Counted from the first letter of the stretch, positions 17,527 to 25,638 are shown. The stretch: 64,000 nucleotides of DNA from Nocardioides sp. SLBN-35 (GCF_006715725.1 NZ_VFNU01000001.1:1674001-1738000), one strand, 5' to 3'. Translations and numbers: made by a program. Notes: a model not told the origin generated them from the sequence alone.

Positions 17527-17941
17527 ATGAGTGGAGAAATCTCATCCACGGGGTCAGTCCGCAAGACACCGCGGACGACCGCCCAGCGAGAGCGTGCAGT
17601 TGACTCGGCCAACCGTGAGATCCGTGAATACAACGCTGGCGTCAAGAAGGCCGGCAACTACTACAACCGTGAGGCGCGCAGGTACAACTCCAATGGCATG
17701 CGCACACAACCGGGAGGTCGAAAACCAGCGACGTCGTCTGCGTCAAGAAGTTGGCAGACTGAACTCTAGGACAAACACGACTTCGTTCGCGGCCTATCGG
17801 CAATCGCCAACCACTTTCGTCGAATGGGACTGCTGCGCCAACCGGTGTCAGCCCGAACTATCCCATTCGGGCCTACTGCTGCGTGGAGAGCAACTCCTTG
17901 GCTCGGATCCACACGCCGCGGCACCAGATGTTCATTTCTGA
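17527..17941 (+). pseudogene. frameshifted Asn/Arg-rich coiled-coil protein remnant
   Basis: From ATG 17527 one frame encodes NREIREYNAG and YYNREARRYNS, then loses sense near 17695 and stops at 17769. The +1 frame then continues the same pattern (AHNREVENQRRRLRQEVGRL, then NSRTNT) to about 17830, ending at 17941. Two frames sharing one repeat-like pattern N-R-E-x-x-x-(Y/Q)-N point to a single coding sequence broken by one indel around 17690-17705, or less likely a programmed shift. Similar helices occur in N-terminal regions of some actinobacterial TIR-type proteins, but no catalytic domain follows here. Its 3' end overlaps the HEPN-like gene on the opposite strand. Confidence 0.5.
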
Positions 17942-18349
17942 GCGATGCTCGGAGATCTCGTCGTCGCTCGGGATCGGCACCGGCGTACCACTGCGCGGGT
18001 TGACTGTCCGATGATTCTCAATGCCTGTGATCAGACGGATGCCGTTCTCGTCCGGCTCAGTCTCGACGTAGTCGTAGCGCATGACTGAGTGCGCCATGAG
18101 ATTCCGATAGTCGGCAAAGCGCGCGAGGTCGTTCGCGAGATCGGGATCGATCTCGGTCCGCATGTCCTTGCGGAGCCGCTCGGAATACTTCGCGAGTTCG
18201 AGATGCTCATCGTTCTCGGGCAAGCGGCCGTTTCGTGCCGTGAACAGCAGGTAGGCGGCGTGATCCTCGCAGGCCGCGAAGATCGCCGCGATCCGGCCCA
18301 CGTTTAGGTAGTGGCGGTCCTTCTCTTCATCAGGGAAGACGTCAGTCAC
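17873..18349 (-). CDS. small HEPN-like protein with RNxxxH motif
   Basis: Predicted 158 residues, alpha-helical by composition. The sequence FADYRNLMAHSVMRYDY contains R82-N83-LMA-H87, the RxxxxH motif (often RNxxxH) of HEPN ribonucleases, downstream of a helix with an FAACEDHAAYLL core. HEPN proteins are common RNases in toxin-antitoxin and abortive-infection systems. No cognate nucleotidyltransferase antitoxin is adjacent. GTG 18349 has a GAGGG Shine-Dalgarno about 8 nt upstream. It lies between the Gabija pair and a second RxxxxH protein. The family assignment rests on the motif and context only. Confidence 0.6.
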   Translation of the reverse strand: MTDVFPDEEKDRHYLNVGRIAAIFAACEDHAAYLLFTARNGRLPENDEHLELAKYSERLRKDMRTEIDPDLANDLARFADYRNLMAHSVMRYDYVETEPDENGIRLITGIENHRTVNPRSGTPVPIPSDDEISEHRSEMNIWCRGVWIRAKELLSTQQ

Positions 18350-18727
18350 TCGGCACCCTCGGACATCTCATACTCGCGCTGCAGTTGACACCTGCTCAAC
18401 CCTAGTGGCCGACCTCGCGGCCTACGCCGGACCACCCGACGTATCGTTCCACCGTGCGCGACCGCTCGACCTGGCTACGAGTCGCGCCTTTGGGGGCGTG
18501 CACGGATCGGCAGTGATGTGCGCGCATACCGCCGCGTCCTGGCGTCGCCGTAGGTCTACCGCCGGGCGGCGTAGTGCCACACCGTGCGTGTGGCGATCCA
18601 TGATGAGGCTTCGCCTCAATCGCCAGGTACATCGTCATGACAAGTACCTCGCTTCTTCCGTTCCGACCGGACTCCATGACTGCAGCCCAGTCGGAGGCGG
18701 TCTCCAGCCGCAGTGCACCGCGTCGAC
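18350..18727. other. 378-bp non-coding stretch in the island
   Basis: No convincing gene on either strand. It contains an inverted repeat GTTGA-N7-TCAAC (18384-18400) about 35 bp upstream of the HEPN-like gene start, a possible operator, and a short hairpin TGAGGC-ttc-GCCTCA near 18603-18617. Otherwise featureless. Confidence 0.5.
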
Positions 18728-19909
18728 TCAGCGCTCGTCCCGGGGCAGCCAGAACGTATAGTCCTCTCCGGCTCCTTCGATATCAGTAACGAACTGCCGC
18801 ATGAACGCATCCAATGCGCCAGCCTCCTTCAAACCGATGCCGCCATGCAGGGCCAACGCCGTCCGTGGAAGACGGCGACGCACTGCGAGCGCCTGCTTGA
18901 GCGCGTGCCGCCACAGGCCGTCGTAGGCGGCGAATGCGTCGATGACCGCATCCCGTTCGGCGGAGTGTCCTCCGTGAATGAGTCGGCCACGCAACTCGTA
19001 CAAGTCCGACCAATACGTCTTCACCGGGCCATTGGACTTGGTTTGCCAGTTGCCGCCCAGCTCTTCACCGAGACGAGCGAGTGCAGTCTTGAACGGCTTG
19101 TCGACCATCTCCTCCGCACTCTGCCGGTCACAGTCTTGGTCGACCCGGATAAGGAAGTGCAGCGCATGTACCAGCCGTTCGGCGCTGGACTGGAGCACAA
19201 CGACAGCTACGTCGTGCTCACCACCGTCGAAGAGCCGGTGTGCGCGCAGCTTAAGGCGCCGGACCTGGTCGAGTGGATGGTTGTGAGGCTCGCTTCTCAG
19301 CAGTCGCGGAAGCAGTCCAAGCAGGTGGTCGGGGTGCTCTGACTGCATTCCTCGTGGCGGCGCCATGAAGTTCGGCAGTATCAGTTTCCGGTTTGCGCCC
19401 AGGCGCCGGCGACGTAGAGCGAGGACAATCTCGGGTCCGAGGTGCTCAATGACTACGGGATGGACGGCGCTGTCCTCCGTCGCAACCATGTAGACAGCCA
19501 AGAATCGGTTCAGGGCCCGGAGCGAGTAATTGAACAGGTCGGTCGAAATCTCAGGTGTGATGGGTACCGGCGGAATAGCGGTGATGAGCTCGCCGACGCC
19601 GACCCGAGGCGGGGTCGGTGCACACGATCGTGCTTGGAGCGCGGCCAACGCTGGCGCCAGTTCTTTGCGTGCCAGTTCGGGGTGTCGGGAGCCAGCGATC
19701 GCCGCCTCACTTGCGGACATGTCGATGACTCCCCGTCGAGACGACCCTTCGTGGAAGCGCACCGTCACCGGCGGGCGCCCGACATCGCTCGTTCCGTCCT
19801 TGGGCGGGATGACCAAGTTGCCGTTTGATGCGACCGCAGTCGAGAGTCCGAACGGCAATGGAACATAGGTCGCGCAGAAGCGGTCCTTCAGCCGAAGTCG
19901 AGTCAGCAC
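18728..19909 (-). CDS. uncharacterised protein with C-terminal ApeA/HEPN-like motif
   Basis: Predicted 393 residues with no recognised N-terminal domain. The C-terminal part has LYELRGRLIHGGH, in which R307 and H312 form an RxxxxH motif followed by GG, as in Apea-like HEPN domains, with flanking helices (SSAERLVHALHFLI before, AAYDGLWRHALKQAL after). A stretch PNFMAPPRGMQS in the middle is unassigned. GTG 19909 is preceded by a -10 box TAGCCT with exactly 6 nt between, so the start and a dedicated leaderless promoter are supported. It could be an RNA-cleaving defence effector whose sensor is the N-terminal 280 residues; that role is inferred. Confidence 0.65.
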   Translation of the reverse strand: MLTRLRLKDRFCATYVPLPFGLSTAVASNGNLVIPPKDGTSDVGRPPVTVRFHEGSSRRGVIDMSASEAAIAGSRHPELARKELAPALAALQARSCAPTPPRVGVGELITAIPPVPITPEISTDLFNYSLRALNRFLAVYMVATEDSAVHPVVIEHLGPEIVLALRRRRLGANRKLILPNFMAPPRGMQSEHPDHLLGLLPRLLRSEPHNHPLDQVRRLKLRAHRLFDGGEHDVAVVVLQSSAERLVHALHFLIRVDQDCDRQSAEEMVDKPFKTALARLGEELGGNWQTKSNGPVKTYWSDLYELRGRLIHGGHSAERDAVIDAFAAYDGLWRHALKQALAVRRRLPRTALALHGGIGLKEAGALDAFMRQFVTDIEGAGEDYTFWLPRDER

Positions 19910-19915
19910 GGGTTC

Positions 19916-19921
19916 AGGCTA
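19916..19921 (-). promoter_or_regulatory. -10 box for leaderless ApeA-like gene
   Basis: On the minus strand TAGCCT is followed by 6 nt and GTG 19909, the spacing seen for many genes in this window. It supports both the gene and its start. Confidence 0.6.
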
Positions 19922-20234
19922 GGGCGACCGGCTGCGTTCAGGAATCGATTCTCGCCATGCACATCGCTCGGCGCGGCACAGGCGCGTCACGGCTCATCGA
20001 TCGGATCGCCAAACGCCGGAGTACGCCGTGGGTCAGCCTCGCAACATCGAGCGGTCGTGTTGGCGGGGGATCAATGCGAACAGTATTGGGGTCCAAACGC
20101 TATCTTCGCCATAGCCGACGAGGGGCAGGAGGCCGACGGCGGTCGACGAGGTGCACCAGCTGGGGGACCCTTAGCACCGGCCGCCTCGCTGGCCGCATCA
20201 ATCCGCCGCGATGCACCAAATCCGGCGGCGGCTC

Positions 20235-20240
20235 TAGGCT
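20235..20240 (+). promoter_or_regulatory. -10 box for leaderless gene at 20247
   Basis: TAGGCT, then 6 nt, then GTG 20247. There is no Shine-Dalgarno before the GTG, consistent with a leaderless mRNA. Confidence 0.6.
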
Positions 20241-20246
20241 CGGCGC

Positions 20247-20756
20247 GTGAGCTGGTCGGACGTGGTCTCGATAGTCGGCGCCTTGGGCGTCGGTTCGTTC
20301 ATCGGTCAGTACCTGATCGGGAGCCAGCAGCGGCGTCAGGTTCGCAGCGACGTCTTGAAGCATCTTTCGGACGCAGAGACGGCACGGTGGGCTGGAGGGA
20401 CGACGCCTGCGCCGAACTTCACTGAGAGTATGCGCGAGCTCGAGACGGCTGCGCTGATCGCACGTGTGCCTCGACGCGTAATCGCGCACTACAAAGTCTT
20501 CGCATACTGCGCGCGGTGGTTGAGCCAGGCATCCTGGGACGACGATCCCGACCCGGAGTACGGAGGCGGCATCAACGGCGAGTTCGCCGACCTAGTTCGC
20601 GCGGCCGCCGGCGAGGTCTCACGGGTGACCTGGGCACCGTGGTGGGGGCGCGTCGGAATGAAGCGACGTTTGGCCAAGCGTCGAACGGAGGCTGGACATA
20701 TCGAACGGATCGAATCAACGCTGGCAAGGGCTGAAAAATACTTGGCCGACTACTGA
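20247..20756 (+). CDS. uncharacterised membrane-anchored protein
   Basis: Predicted 169 residues. One N-terminal transmembrane helix (about residues 6-25, VVSIVGALGVGSFIGQYLIG) is followed by a basic stretch (SQQRRQVRSD) and a helical cytoplasmic part. It resembles the next gene in plan (TM helix then charged helices) but not in sequence. Function is unknown; such one-TM proteins in defence islands can be effectors or anchors. The leaderless -10 box fixes GTG 20247. The stop codon sits inside an 18-bp palindrome. Confidence 0.6.
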   Translation: MSWSDVVSIVGALGVGSFIGQYLIGSQQRRQVRSDVLKHLSDAETARWAGGTTPAPNFTESMRELETAALIARVPRRVIAHYKVFAYCARWLSQASWDDDPDPEYGGGINGEFADLVRAAAGEVSRVTWAPWWGRVGMKRRLAKRRTEAGHIERIESTLARAEKYLADY

Positions 20757-20769
20757 CGGCGCCGTCAGT
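20752..20769. terminator. 18-bp perfect palindrome at gene end
   Basis: ACTGACGGC-GCCGTCAGT with no spacer overlaps the TGA at 20754-20756. It is placed like a terminator or mRNA 3' stabiliser for the upstream gene; no T tract follows, so an operator role cannot be excluded. Confidence 0.4.
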
Positions 20770-20997
20770 GTTGGCCAGGGCCGTTGCTGGACCCGATGCC
20801 TTTTACCGCCGCGAGTCGGTCAGATCGCGGAGCTTGACTCAGCTCAAGGGTCGCGGCTGGAACAGGCGCGCGACAGCCTTTGGACTACGCCGCAACCTTG
20901 AAGTGACAACGCATACTTGGCCCTGACACCGGACAGAGAGCTTGGGGGCGCTGTCCTGTTTCCGTGCCGAATCTCAAGACCGCAGGGCCGCCCACGG

Positions 20998-21003
20998 TAC
21001 GTT
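20998..21003 (+). promoter_or_regulatory. -10 box for leaderless gene at 21010
   Basis: TACGTT followed by 6 nt and ATG 21010. It decides the start against an upstream in-frame ATG at 20917. Confidence 0.6.
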
Positions 21004-21009
21004 CAGCAA

Positions 21010-21567
21010 ATGGAGGCAAGCGATGTAGCGCTGTGGCTCAGCGGAGCAGGCACGACGGTGATCGGGTCGATGCTTGCCTGGCTTGGTCAGTCCCGCATGG
21101 CCAGCCGACAACGCCAGTGGTCGATCGAGGACGTCGAACGGTCGCACGCTCACGAAGCCTCCCTCCGTGAGAAGGACATACGAGAAGACCGCTTACAGCG
21201 ACTCCGGGCTGAGCGCCGAGAGACCTACGGCCGACTTCTCGACTCTGTGGAGGATTTCGTCGAAGCGCTAAGGGATCTGCGCGACTCCGAGCGACCCGCT
21301 GGCGTTGAAGTTTCGGCGGTAGCCGAAGTCGAAACAGCCGATCCGATCGCTGCGCGAGCCCTTGGGTGCTTGGCCCGACAAAGGAGAATGGACTCAGACA
21401 TAGTCTTGATCGCCGACCCGGGTGTGAGAGACAACGTTCTACGGCTCTCTCAACTCCTGCGCGACGCGTTTCGAGAGGCAACGGCAGGTAGGGATGCCCT
21501 GCCGCCGGTAACCGCCCATCTGAAGGTCGTCCTACGCGAAATGCGCAAGGAACTTGTGGGCACGTAG
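21010..21567 (+). CDS. uncharacterised membrane-anchored coiled-coil protein
   Basis: Predicted 185 residues. The N-terminal hydrophobic helix VALWLSGAGTTVIGSMLAWLG (about 6-26) is followed by a long charged helix rich in Arg and Glu (SLREKDIREDRLQRLRAERR), a probable coiled coil, and further helices with RDNVLRLSQLLRDAF. No known domain was recognised. The start at ATG 21010 is set by the -10 box. It lies between another one-TM protein and the GIY-YIG gene, all on the plus strand but each with its own promoter, so they are likely independent transcripts. Confidence 0.6.
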   Translation: MEASDVALWLSGAGTTVIGSMLAWLGQSRMASRQRQWSIEDVERSHAHEASLREKDIREDRLQRLRAERRETYGRLLDSVEDFVEALRDLRDSERPAGVEVSAVAEVETADPIAARALGCLARQRRMDSDIVLIADPGVRDNVLRLSQLLRDAFREATAGRDALPPVTAHLKVVLREMRKELVGT

Positions 21568-21675
21568 CGTGGCCGCATCCCGTCCTGAATCCGTCGGTTC
21601 GTGATCGCTATGCACAGCAGCGTGTCCGAATGGCTGCGTCACTCCGCCGCTTGCCGGCGCGCCCACGGGCAGCTC

Positions 21676-21681
21676 TACGCT
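21676..21681 (+). promoter_or_regulatory. -10 box for leaderless GIY-YIG gene
   Basis: TACGCT, 7 nt, then ATG 21689. A TTGCCG at 21651-21656 may serve as the -35 element with a 19-bp spacer. Confidence 0.55.
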
Positions 21682-21688
21682 TCGGCAC

Positions 21689-22489
21689 ATGACACTCACG
21701 GCTTCAGCGATCTTCGCCAGCGCAGGGCTAGATCCAACCGATGCCATGGTGATCCGACATGCGTACGTACGGGAGCGCGGAAACCTTCACCCGGACTCAA
21801 CCGACGCCGAGATCCTTGAGTACACGCGGGTTCAGTCATCTAACCCGCGGATCTTCCCCGCCGCGCCTCCGCCGTACTGGGTTGTGTTCCGCCCCGAGGG
21901 AGGCGACCGGGCGAGGCTATGGGCGGTCCTCCGCTACAACGGCGAGGAAGCATGCGCCGATCCCAGCCGGCGTGTCTTCAACCTCGAAGTCATCGACCTT
22001 TTGGATGACCTTCGGGATCGACTGGTGATCGGGTGGCGATCTCCGCGCACCTGGTGGATCTGGGGTACTACCGCAGCGGTTTACCCGATCGTTGAAATCG
22101 CCGACTCACAGCCCATCCGCTTTCCGGGGTTCGACGCACTCACGCTCGACTACCCGCAACTACAAGCTGTCCTCCGGGAACATCGCTACGCAGCTTGGCG
22201 GACTGCACTCTCGTCGGTCATCGGGATCTATCTCATCACCGACACCCGCGACGGCAGGCACTACGTTGGCAAGGCCGATGGCGCCGAGAACCTACTCCAA
22301 CGGTGGGCGGCCTACGCCACTAACGGCCACGGGGGAAATGTCGAACTACGAAGCCTCGACCCAACGACCTTTCGCCTGTCGGTCCTCAGGGTGTTCGATC
22401 CAGCAACTCCGACCCTGGAGATCAACGCGGCCGAGGGCCACTTCAAGCACGCACTCGACTCGCGGCGCCACGGTCTGAATCGCAACTAG
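21689..22489 (+). CDS. GIY-YIG nuclease-domain protein
   Basis: Predicted 266 residues. The C-terminal domain (about 177-266) has all five GIY-YIG motifs: GIYLI (179-183) and YVG (192-194), Arg 205 in LLQRWAAY, metal-ligand Glu 249 in INAAEGHFKHAL, and Asn 264 in GLNRN at the very end. The N-terminal 170 residues (PPYWVVFRPEGGDRARLWAV; SPRTWWIWG) are an unassigned domain that may give DNA or target specificity. Such proteins include restriction-like and homing-type endonucleases. Standing alone in a defence island with no methyltransferase next to it, it may be a solitary nuclease effector. The activity is predicted, not shown. Confidence 0.8.
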   Translation: MTLTASAIFASAGLDPTDAMVIRHAYVRERGNLHPDSTDAEILEYTRVQSSNPRIFPAAPPPYWVVFRPEGGDRARLWAVLRYNGEEACADPSRRVFNLEVIDLLDDLRDRLVIGWRSPRTWWIWGTTAAVYPIVEIADSQPIRFPGFDALTLDYPQLQAVLREHRYAAWRTALSSVIGIYLITDTRDGRHYVGKADGAENLLQRWAAYATNGHGGNVELRSLDPTTFRLSVLRVFDPATPTLEINAAEGHFKHALDSRRHGLNRN

Positions 22490-22623
22490 CGGCGTAGCCG
22501 CGATCGACCGCGATGTGGCGCTAAGCGCCCCGCAGTAGCTCCACTCGTGCCAGTTGCTTGCGGCAAATCGTTGACGGAGCTGACGGTGCATCGTGTGTGG
22601 ACGCCTACGTCACGTCGCCGCTT

Positions 22624-22851
22624 CTAACCCAAGCGTCGACTCAACCGCTGAGCGTGCCCGATGTGCCACCCACACGCGCCCGAGGCGAGATGACAGAACG
22701 GGCACTTGTAGGCGTGGAACAGAACGCCGCGTCGCTTGGTCATAGCAATCGCAGCGTGGCGGGCGGCATCCTCGGAGTAAGGCGTCTTGTCTCCGCAGGC
22801 TCGAGTGCGGCGACGCTTACCTCTGATGCGTCGCGACTTGCCCTGACTCAT
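22624..22851 (-). CDS. mini-protein with C2H2-like zinc site
   Basis: Predicted 75 residues, very basic N terminus (MSQGKSRRIRGKRRRTR), then an AYKCPFCHLASGACGWHIGH segment. Cys 50, Cys 53, His 63 and His 66 give C-x2-C-x9-H-x2-H, a plausible zinc ribbon/finger; Cys 60 is an extra. Short proteins with a CPFC and WHIGH ending are common and uncharacterised in actinobacteria. The KTPY-EDAA block before the finger also fits that family. Possibly a nucleic-acid-binding protein. It closes the right side of the accessory island. Confidence 0.65.
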   Translation of the reverse strand: MSQGKSRRIRGKRRRTRACGDKTPYSEDAARHAAIAMTKRRGVLFHAYKCPFCHLASGACGWHIGHAQRLSRRLG

Positions 22852-22952
22852 GGAACGAAGCTAGGCCCGACCTCCGACACAACTGGTCGGGCGCGTCATT
22901 TCGCCGCGATCAGGCCGCGTGACGACGGCTCGGGAGGTCCCCGTTCCCGGAC

Positions 22953-22958
22953 TAGGGT
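22953..22958 (+). promoter_or_regulatory. -10 box for leaderless yaeQ-type gene
   Basis: TAGGGT, 7 nt, then ATG 22966. No Shine-Dalgarno is visible, consistent with a leaderless mRNA. Confidence 0.55.
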
Positions 22959-22965
22959 GAGCCCC

Positions 22966-23505
22966 ATGGCGGCCGGTGCGACGATGCACACGTTCGAAGT
23001 CGAGTTGGCCGACACGGACCGCGGCGTCTACGAGGAGTTCACGCTGCGCGCGGCGCGGCATCCGTCAGAGACCGAGGCGTACCTCGTGACGCGCGTGCTC
23101 GCCTACTGCCTCGAGCACGAAGAGGGCATCACCTTCAGCGAGGGCATCTCCGCGACCGACGCCCCGGCAGTGCTGGTGCGCGACCTGAGCGGGAAGCTGC
23201 TCGCCTGGATCGAGGTCGGTGCACCGGATGCCGCGCGGCTTCACACGGGCAGCAAGGCAGCCGAGCGCACGACGATCTACACGCACCGCGACCCGGCCAA
23301 GGTGCTCGCTCAGTGGTCAGGGGCGAGGATCCACCGCGCCGCCGAGATCGTGCTGCATAGCTTCGATCCCGGGTTCATCGATTCAGCGGTGGACACGATG
23401 GAGCGCCGCAACACGATCACGCTCACCGTGACGGAGCGGCAGCTCTACCTGGAGCTGAACGGCGTGCACCTCTCCTCGGCGGTGCACGACCACCCGATCA
23501 GTTAG
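22966..23505 (+). CDS. YaeQ family protein
   Basis: Predicted 179 residues, close to the 181 of Escherichia coli YaeQ, with the family order intact: TFEVELADTDRGVYE, LRAARHPSETEAYLVTRVLAYCLEHEE, ISATDAPAVLVRDLSGKLLAWIEVGAPDAARLH and a VTERQLYLEL tail. The fold is of the PD-(D/E)XK nuclease type; the cellular role is not established. Start ATG 22966 gives the same N-terminal length as the family (MAAGATMHTF) and matches the leaderless -10 box. Confidence 0.9.
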   Translation: MAAGATMHTFEVELADTDRGVYEEFTLRAARHPSETEAYLVTRVLAYCLEHEEGITFSEGISATDAPAVLVRDLSGKLLAWIEVGAPDAARLHTGSKAAERTTIYTHRDPAKVLAQWSGARIHRAAEIVLHSFDPGFIDSAVDTMERRNTITLTVTERQLYLELNGVHLSSAVHDHPIS

Positions 23506-23530
23506 CGGGGGACACGTCCCGTTGCCGATC

Positions 23531-23582
23531 CGGATGCGCGACTTCCGACGCGCGTCAATGCGCGGCGACGGACGCGCATCCG
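23531..23582. terminator. possible terminator hairpin after yaeQ-type gene
   Basis: Perfect 10-bp arms CGGATGCGCG (23531-23540) and CGCGCATCCG (23573-23582) with a 32-nt loop that can itself pair. Located 25 bp after the YaeQ stop. There is no T tract. Confidence 0.4.
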
Positions 23583-23633
23583 CGGCGCCCACCCCGCGTC
23601 GCGGTTCGCTCCCGCTAGTGACAAGCCCCCGAC

Positions 23634-23639
23634 TAGCGT
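23634..23639 (+). promoter_or_regulatory. -10 box for leaderless DUF255 gene
   Basis: TAGCGT, 6 nt, then GTG 23646, with no Shine-Dalgarno. Confidence 0.55.
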
Positions 23640-23645
23640 GGACAC

Positions 23646-25631
23646 GTGCCCAACCGTCTCGCGAACGCAACGAGCCCGTACCTCCTCCAGCACAAGGACA
23701 ACCCCGTCGACTGGTGGGAGTGGGGGCCGGAGGCGTTCGCGGAGGCGAAGGAGAGGAACGTCCCGATCCTCCTGAGCGTCGGCTACGCGGCATGTCACTG
23801 GTGCCACGTCATGGCCCACGAGTCCTTCGAGGACCAGGCGACGGCGGACTACCTCAACGCGCACTTCGTCAGCATCAAGGTCGACCGCGAGGAGCGGCCG
23901 GACGTGGATGCGGTCTACATGCAGGCGACCACCGCGATGACGGGGCAGGGCGGGTGGCCGATGACGGTGGTGATGGACCACGAGGGGGCGCCGTTCTTCG
24001 CGGGGACCTACCTGCCGGACCAGCCGCGGCACGGGTCGCCGTCGTTCACGCAGGTGCTGCAGGCGCTCAGCGGGGCGTGGGTGGACCGCGGCGATGACGT
24101 ACGGCGGACCGCGGCCAGCGTGGCCGAGCACCTGCGCAAGGAGGCGAGCCTGCCGTCGTACGCGTTGACGGGGGAGCGGATCGACGGGGCGGTGGCGACC
24201 CTGGCGCAGGAGTACGACGCCATGGCGGGCGGGTTCGGGGGTGCGCCGAAGTTCCCGCCGACGATGGTGCTGGAGTTCCTGCGGCGCTACCGCGGCGACT
24301 CCGAGCAGCAGGCACGGCACATGCTGGCGCGCACGGTCGCGGCGATGGCGGGCAGCGGGATGTACGACCAGGTGGGCGGCGGCTTCGCACGGTACGCCGT
24401 CGACCGCGCCTGGGTGGTGCCGCACTTCGAGAAGATGCTCTACGACAACGCCCAGCTGCTGGGGCTCTACGCCCGCCTCGGCAGCGAGCTCGGCGACCGG
24501 ATCGCGACCGAGACCGCGGACTTCATGCTCCGCGAGCTGCGTACGACGGAGGGCGGGTTCGCCTCCGCGCTCGACGCGGACAGTCCGGCCGAGCCGGGCG
24601 GGCATGCGGAGGAGGGCCTGTTCTACGCGTGGACGCCGGCCCAGCTCGCCGAGGCCCTCGGCCCCACGGACGGCGCCTGGGCCGCGGAGCTGTTCAACGT
24701 GACCGAGGACGGCACCTTCGAGCACGGCATGTCGACCCTGCAGCTGCGCCACTACCCCCAGGACCCCGCCGACCGGGACCGCCTGGCCGACGTACGGCGC
24801 CGCCTGCTCGCCGCCCGCGAGCAGCGTCCGCGTCCCGCGCGCGACGACAAGGTGGTCGCCGCGTGGAACGGGCTCGCGATCAGTGGACTGGTCGACGCTG
24901 GGAGGCGGCTCGGCCGCCCCGACTACATCGAGGCGGCGACCGGGACCGCTGAGCTGCTGGCGCGGCTGCACCTCGAGGACGGGCGGATCCTGCGGGTCTC
25001 CCGCGACGGCGTGGCCGGCGCACATGCCGGTGTGCTGGAGGACTACGGCTGCGTGGCGTCCGGCTTCCTCGCGCTCGCGCAGGCGACGGCCGATCCCCGC
25101 TGGCTGCGGCTCGCGACCCGGCTCCTCGACACTGCACTGGCCGGCTTCGCCGCTCCGGACGGGGGCTTCTTCGACACCAGCGCCGACGCCGAGGTCCTCG
25201 TCGCGCGTCCCCGCGACCCCGGCGACAACGCGAGCCCGAGCGGGTTCAGCAGCCTGGTCCACGCGCTGGTGGAGGCGCACGCGCTGACCGGGGTGGGTCG
25301 CTACCGCGACGCGGCGGAGACCGCGCTGGCAACGGTCAGCGTGCTGGCCGACAAGGCGCCGCGGTTCGCCGGCTGGTCGCTCGCGGCCGCGGTGACCATG
25401 CTCGACGGGCCGCTGGAGGTCGCCGTCGTCGGTCCCGCCGGGGTGGAGCGCGACGCGCTCGTCGCGAAGGCCCTCACCCTCCCGGGCGCCGTCGTGGTCG
25501 CCGCCGACGAGGCGAGTGAGGACATCCCGCTGCTGGCGGGCCGGACCGCGGTGGACGGGCGGCCCGCGGCGTACGTCTGCCGGGGCTTCGTCTGCGAGCG
25601 CCCGGTCACCGAGCCGGACGGCATCGGGTGA
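23646..25631 (+). CDS. thioredoxin-domain protein DUF255 (YyaL/SSP411 family)
   Basis: Predicted 661 residues, typical family length. The N-terminal thioredoxin-like DUF255 domain carries [21 protein letters not shown] and the CxxC site in [16 protein letters not shown]. Residues from about 200 on form an (alpha/alpha) barrel similar to N-acylglucosamine epimerases ([46 protein letters not shown]). The molecular role is not settled. It is followed at once by the matrixin-like gene, whose start lies 7 bp downstream. Confidence 0.93.
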   Translation: MPNRLANATSPYLLQHKDNPVDWWEWGPEAFAEAKERNVPILLSVGYAACHWCHVMAHESFEDQATADYLNAHFVSIKVDREERPDVDAVYMQATTAMTGQGGWPMTVVMDHEGAPFFAGTYLPDQPRHGSPSFTQVLQALSGAWVDRGDDVRRTAASVAEHLRKEASLPSYALTGERIDGAVATLAQEYDAMAGGFGGAPKFPPTMVLEFLRRYRGDSEQQARHMLARTVAAMAGSGMYDQVGGGFARYAVDRAWVVPHFEKMLYDNAQLLGLYARLGSELGDRIATETADFMLRELRTTEGGFASALDADSPAEPGGHAEEGLFYAWTPAQLAEALGPTDGAWAAELFNVTEDGTFEHGMSTLQLRHYPQDPADRDRLADVRRRLLAAREQRPRPARDDKVVAAWNGLAISGLVDAGRRLGRPDYIEAATGTAELLARLHLEDGRILRVSRDGVAGAHAGVLEDYGCVASGFLALAQATADPRWLRLATRLLDTALAGFAAPDGGFFDTSADAEVLVARPRDPGDNASPSGFSSLVHALVEAHALTGVGRYRDAAETALATVSVLADKAPRFAGWSLAAAVTMLDGPLEVAVVGPAGVERDALVAKALTLPGAVVVAADEASEDIPLLAGRTAVDGRPAAYVCRGFVCERPVTEPDGIG

Positions 25632-25638
25632 GCATCGG

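Larger units (their letters stand above)
19910..20246. other. 337-bp divergent intergenic region
   Basis: It separates the ApeA-like gene (minus) from a small membrane-protein gene (plus). It carries a -10 box for each: TAGCCT at 19921-19916 on the minus strand and TAGGCT at 20235-20240 on the plus strand. No further gene or repeat was recognised between them. Confidence 0.5.

Noticed and set aside
17831..17941. 3' part of the +1 frame as genuine coding sequence
   Set aside because: After about 17830 the Asn/Arg pattern stops and the frame overlaps the HEPN-like gene on the other strand; it is probably non-coding read-on.
18402..18761. Small open frames on both strands in the 378-bp gap
   Set aside because: No ribosome binding site, no -10 box at the right spacing, and no protein-like pattern; overlapping frames on both strands look equally random.
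13208..23645. tRNA gene or attachment site at the island borders
   Set aside because: No cloverleaf-like sequence or T-loop consensus was seen, and no integrase or flanking direct repeat was found by eye; a proper search was not possible.
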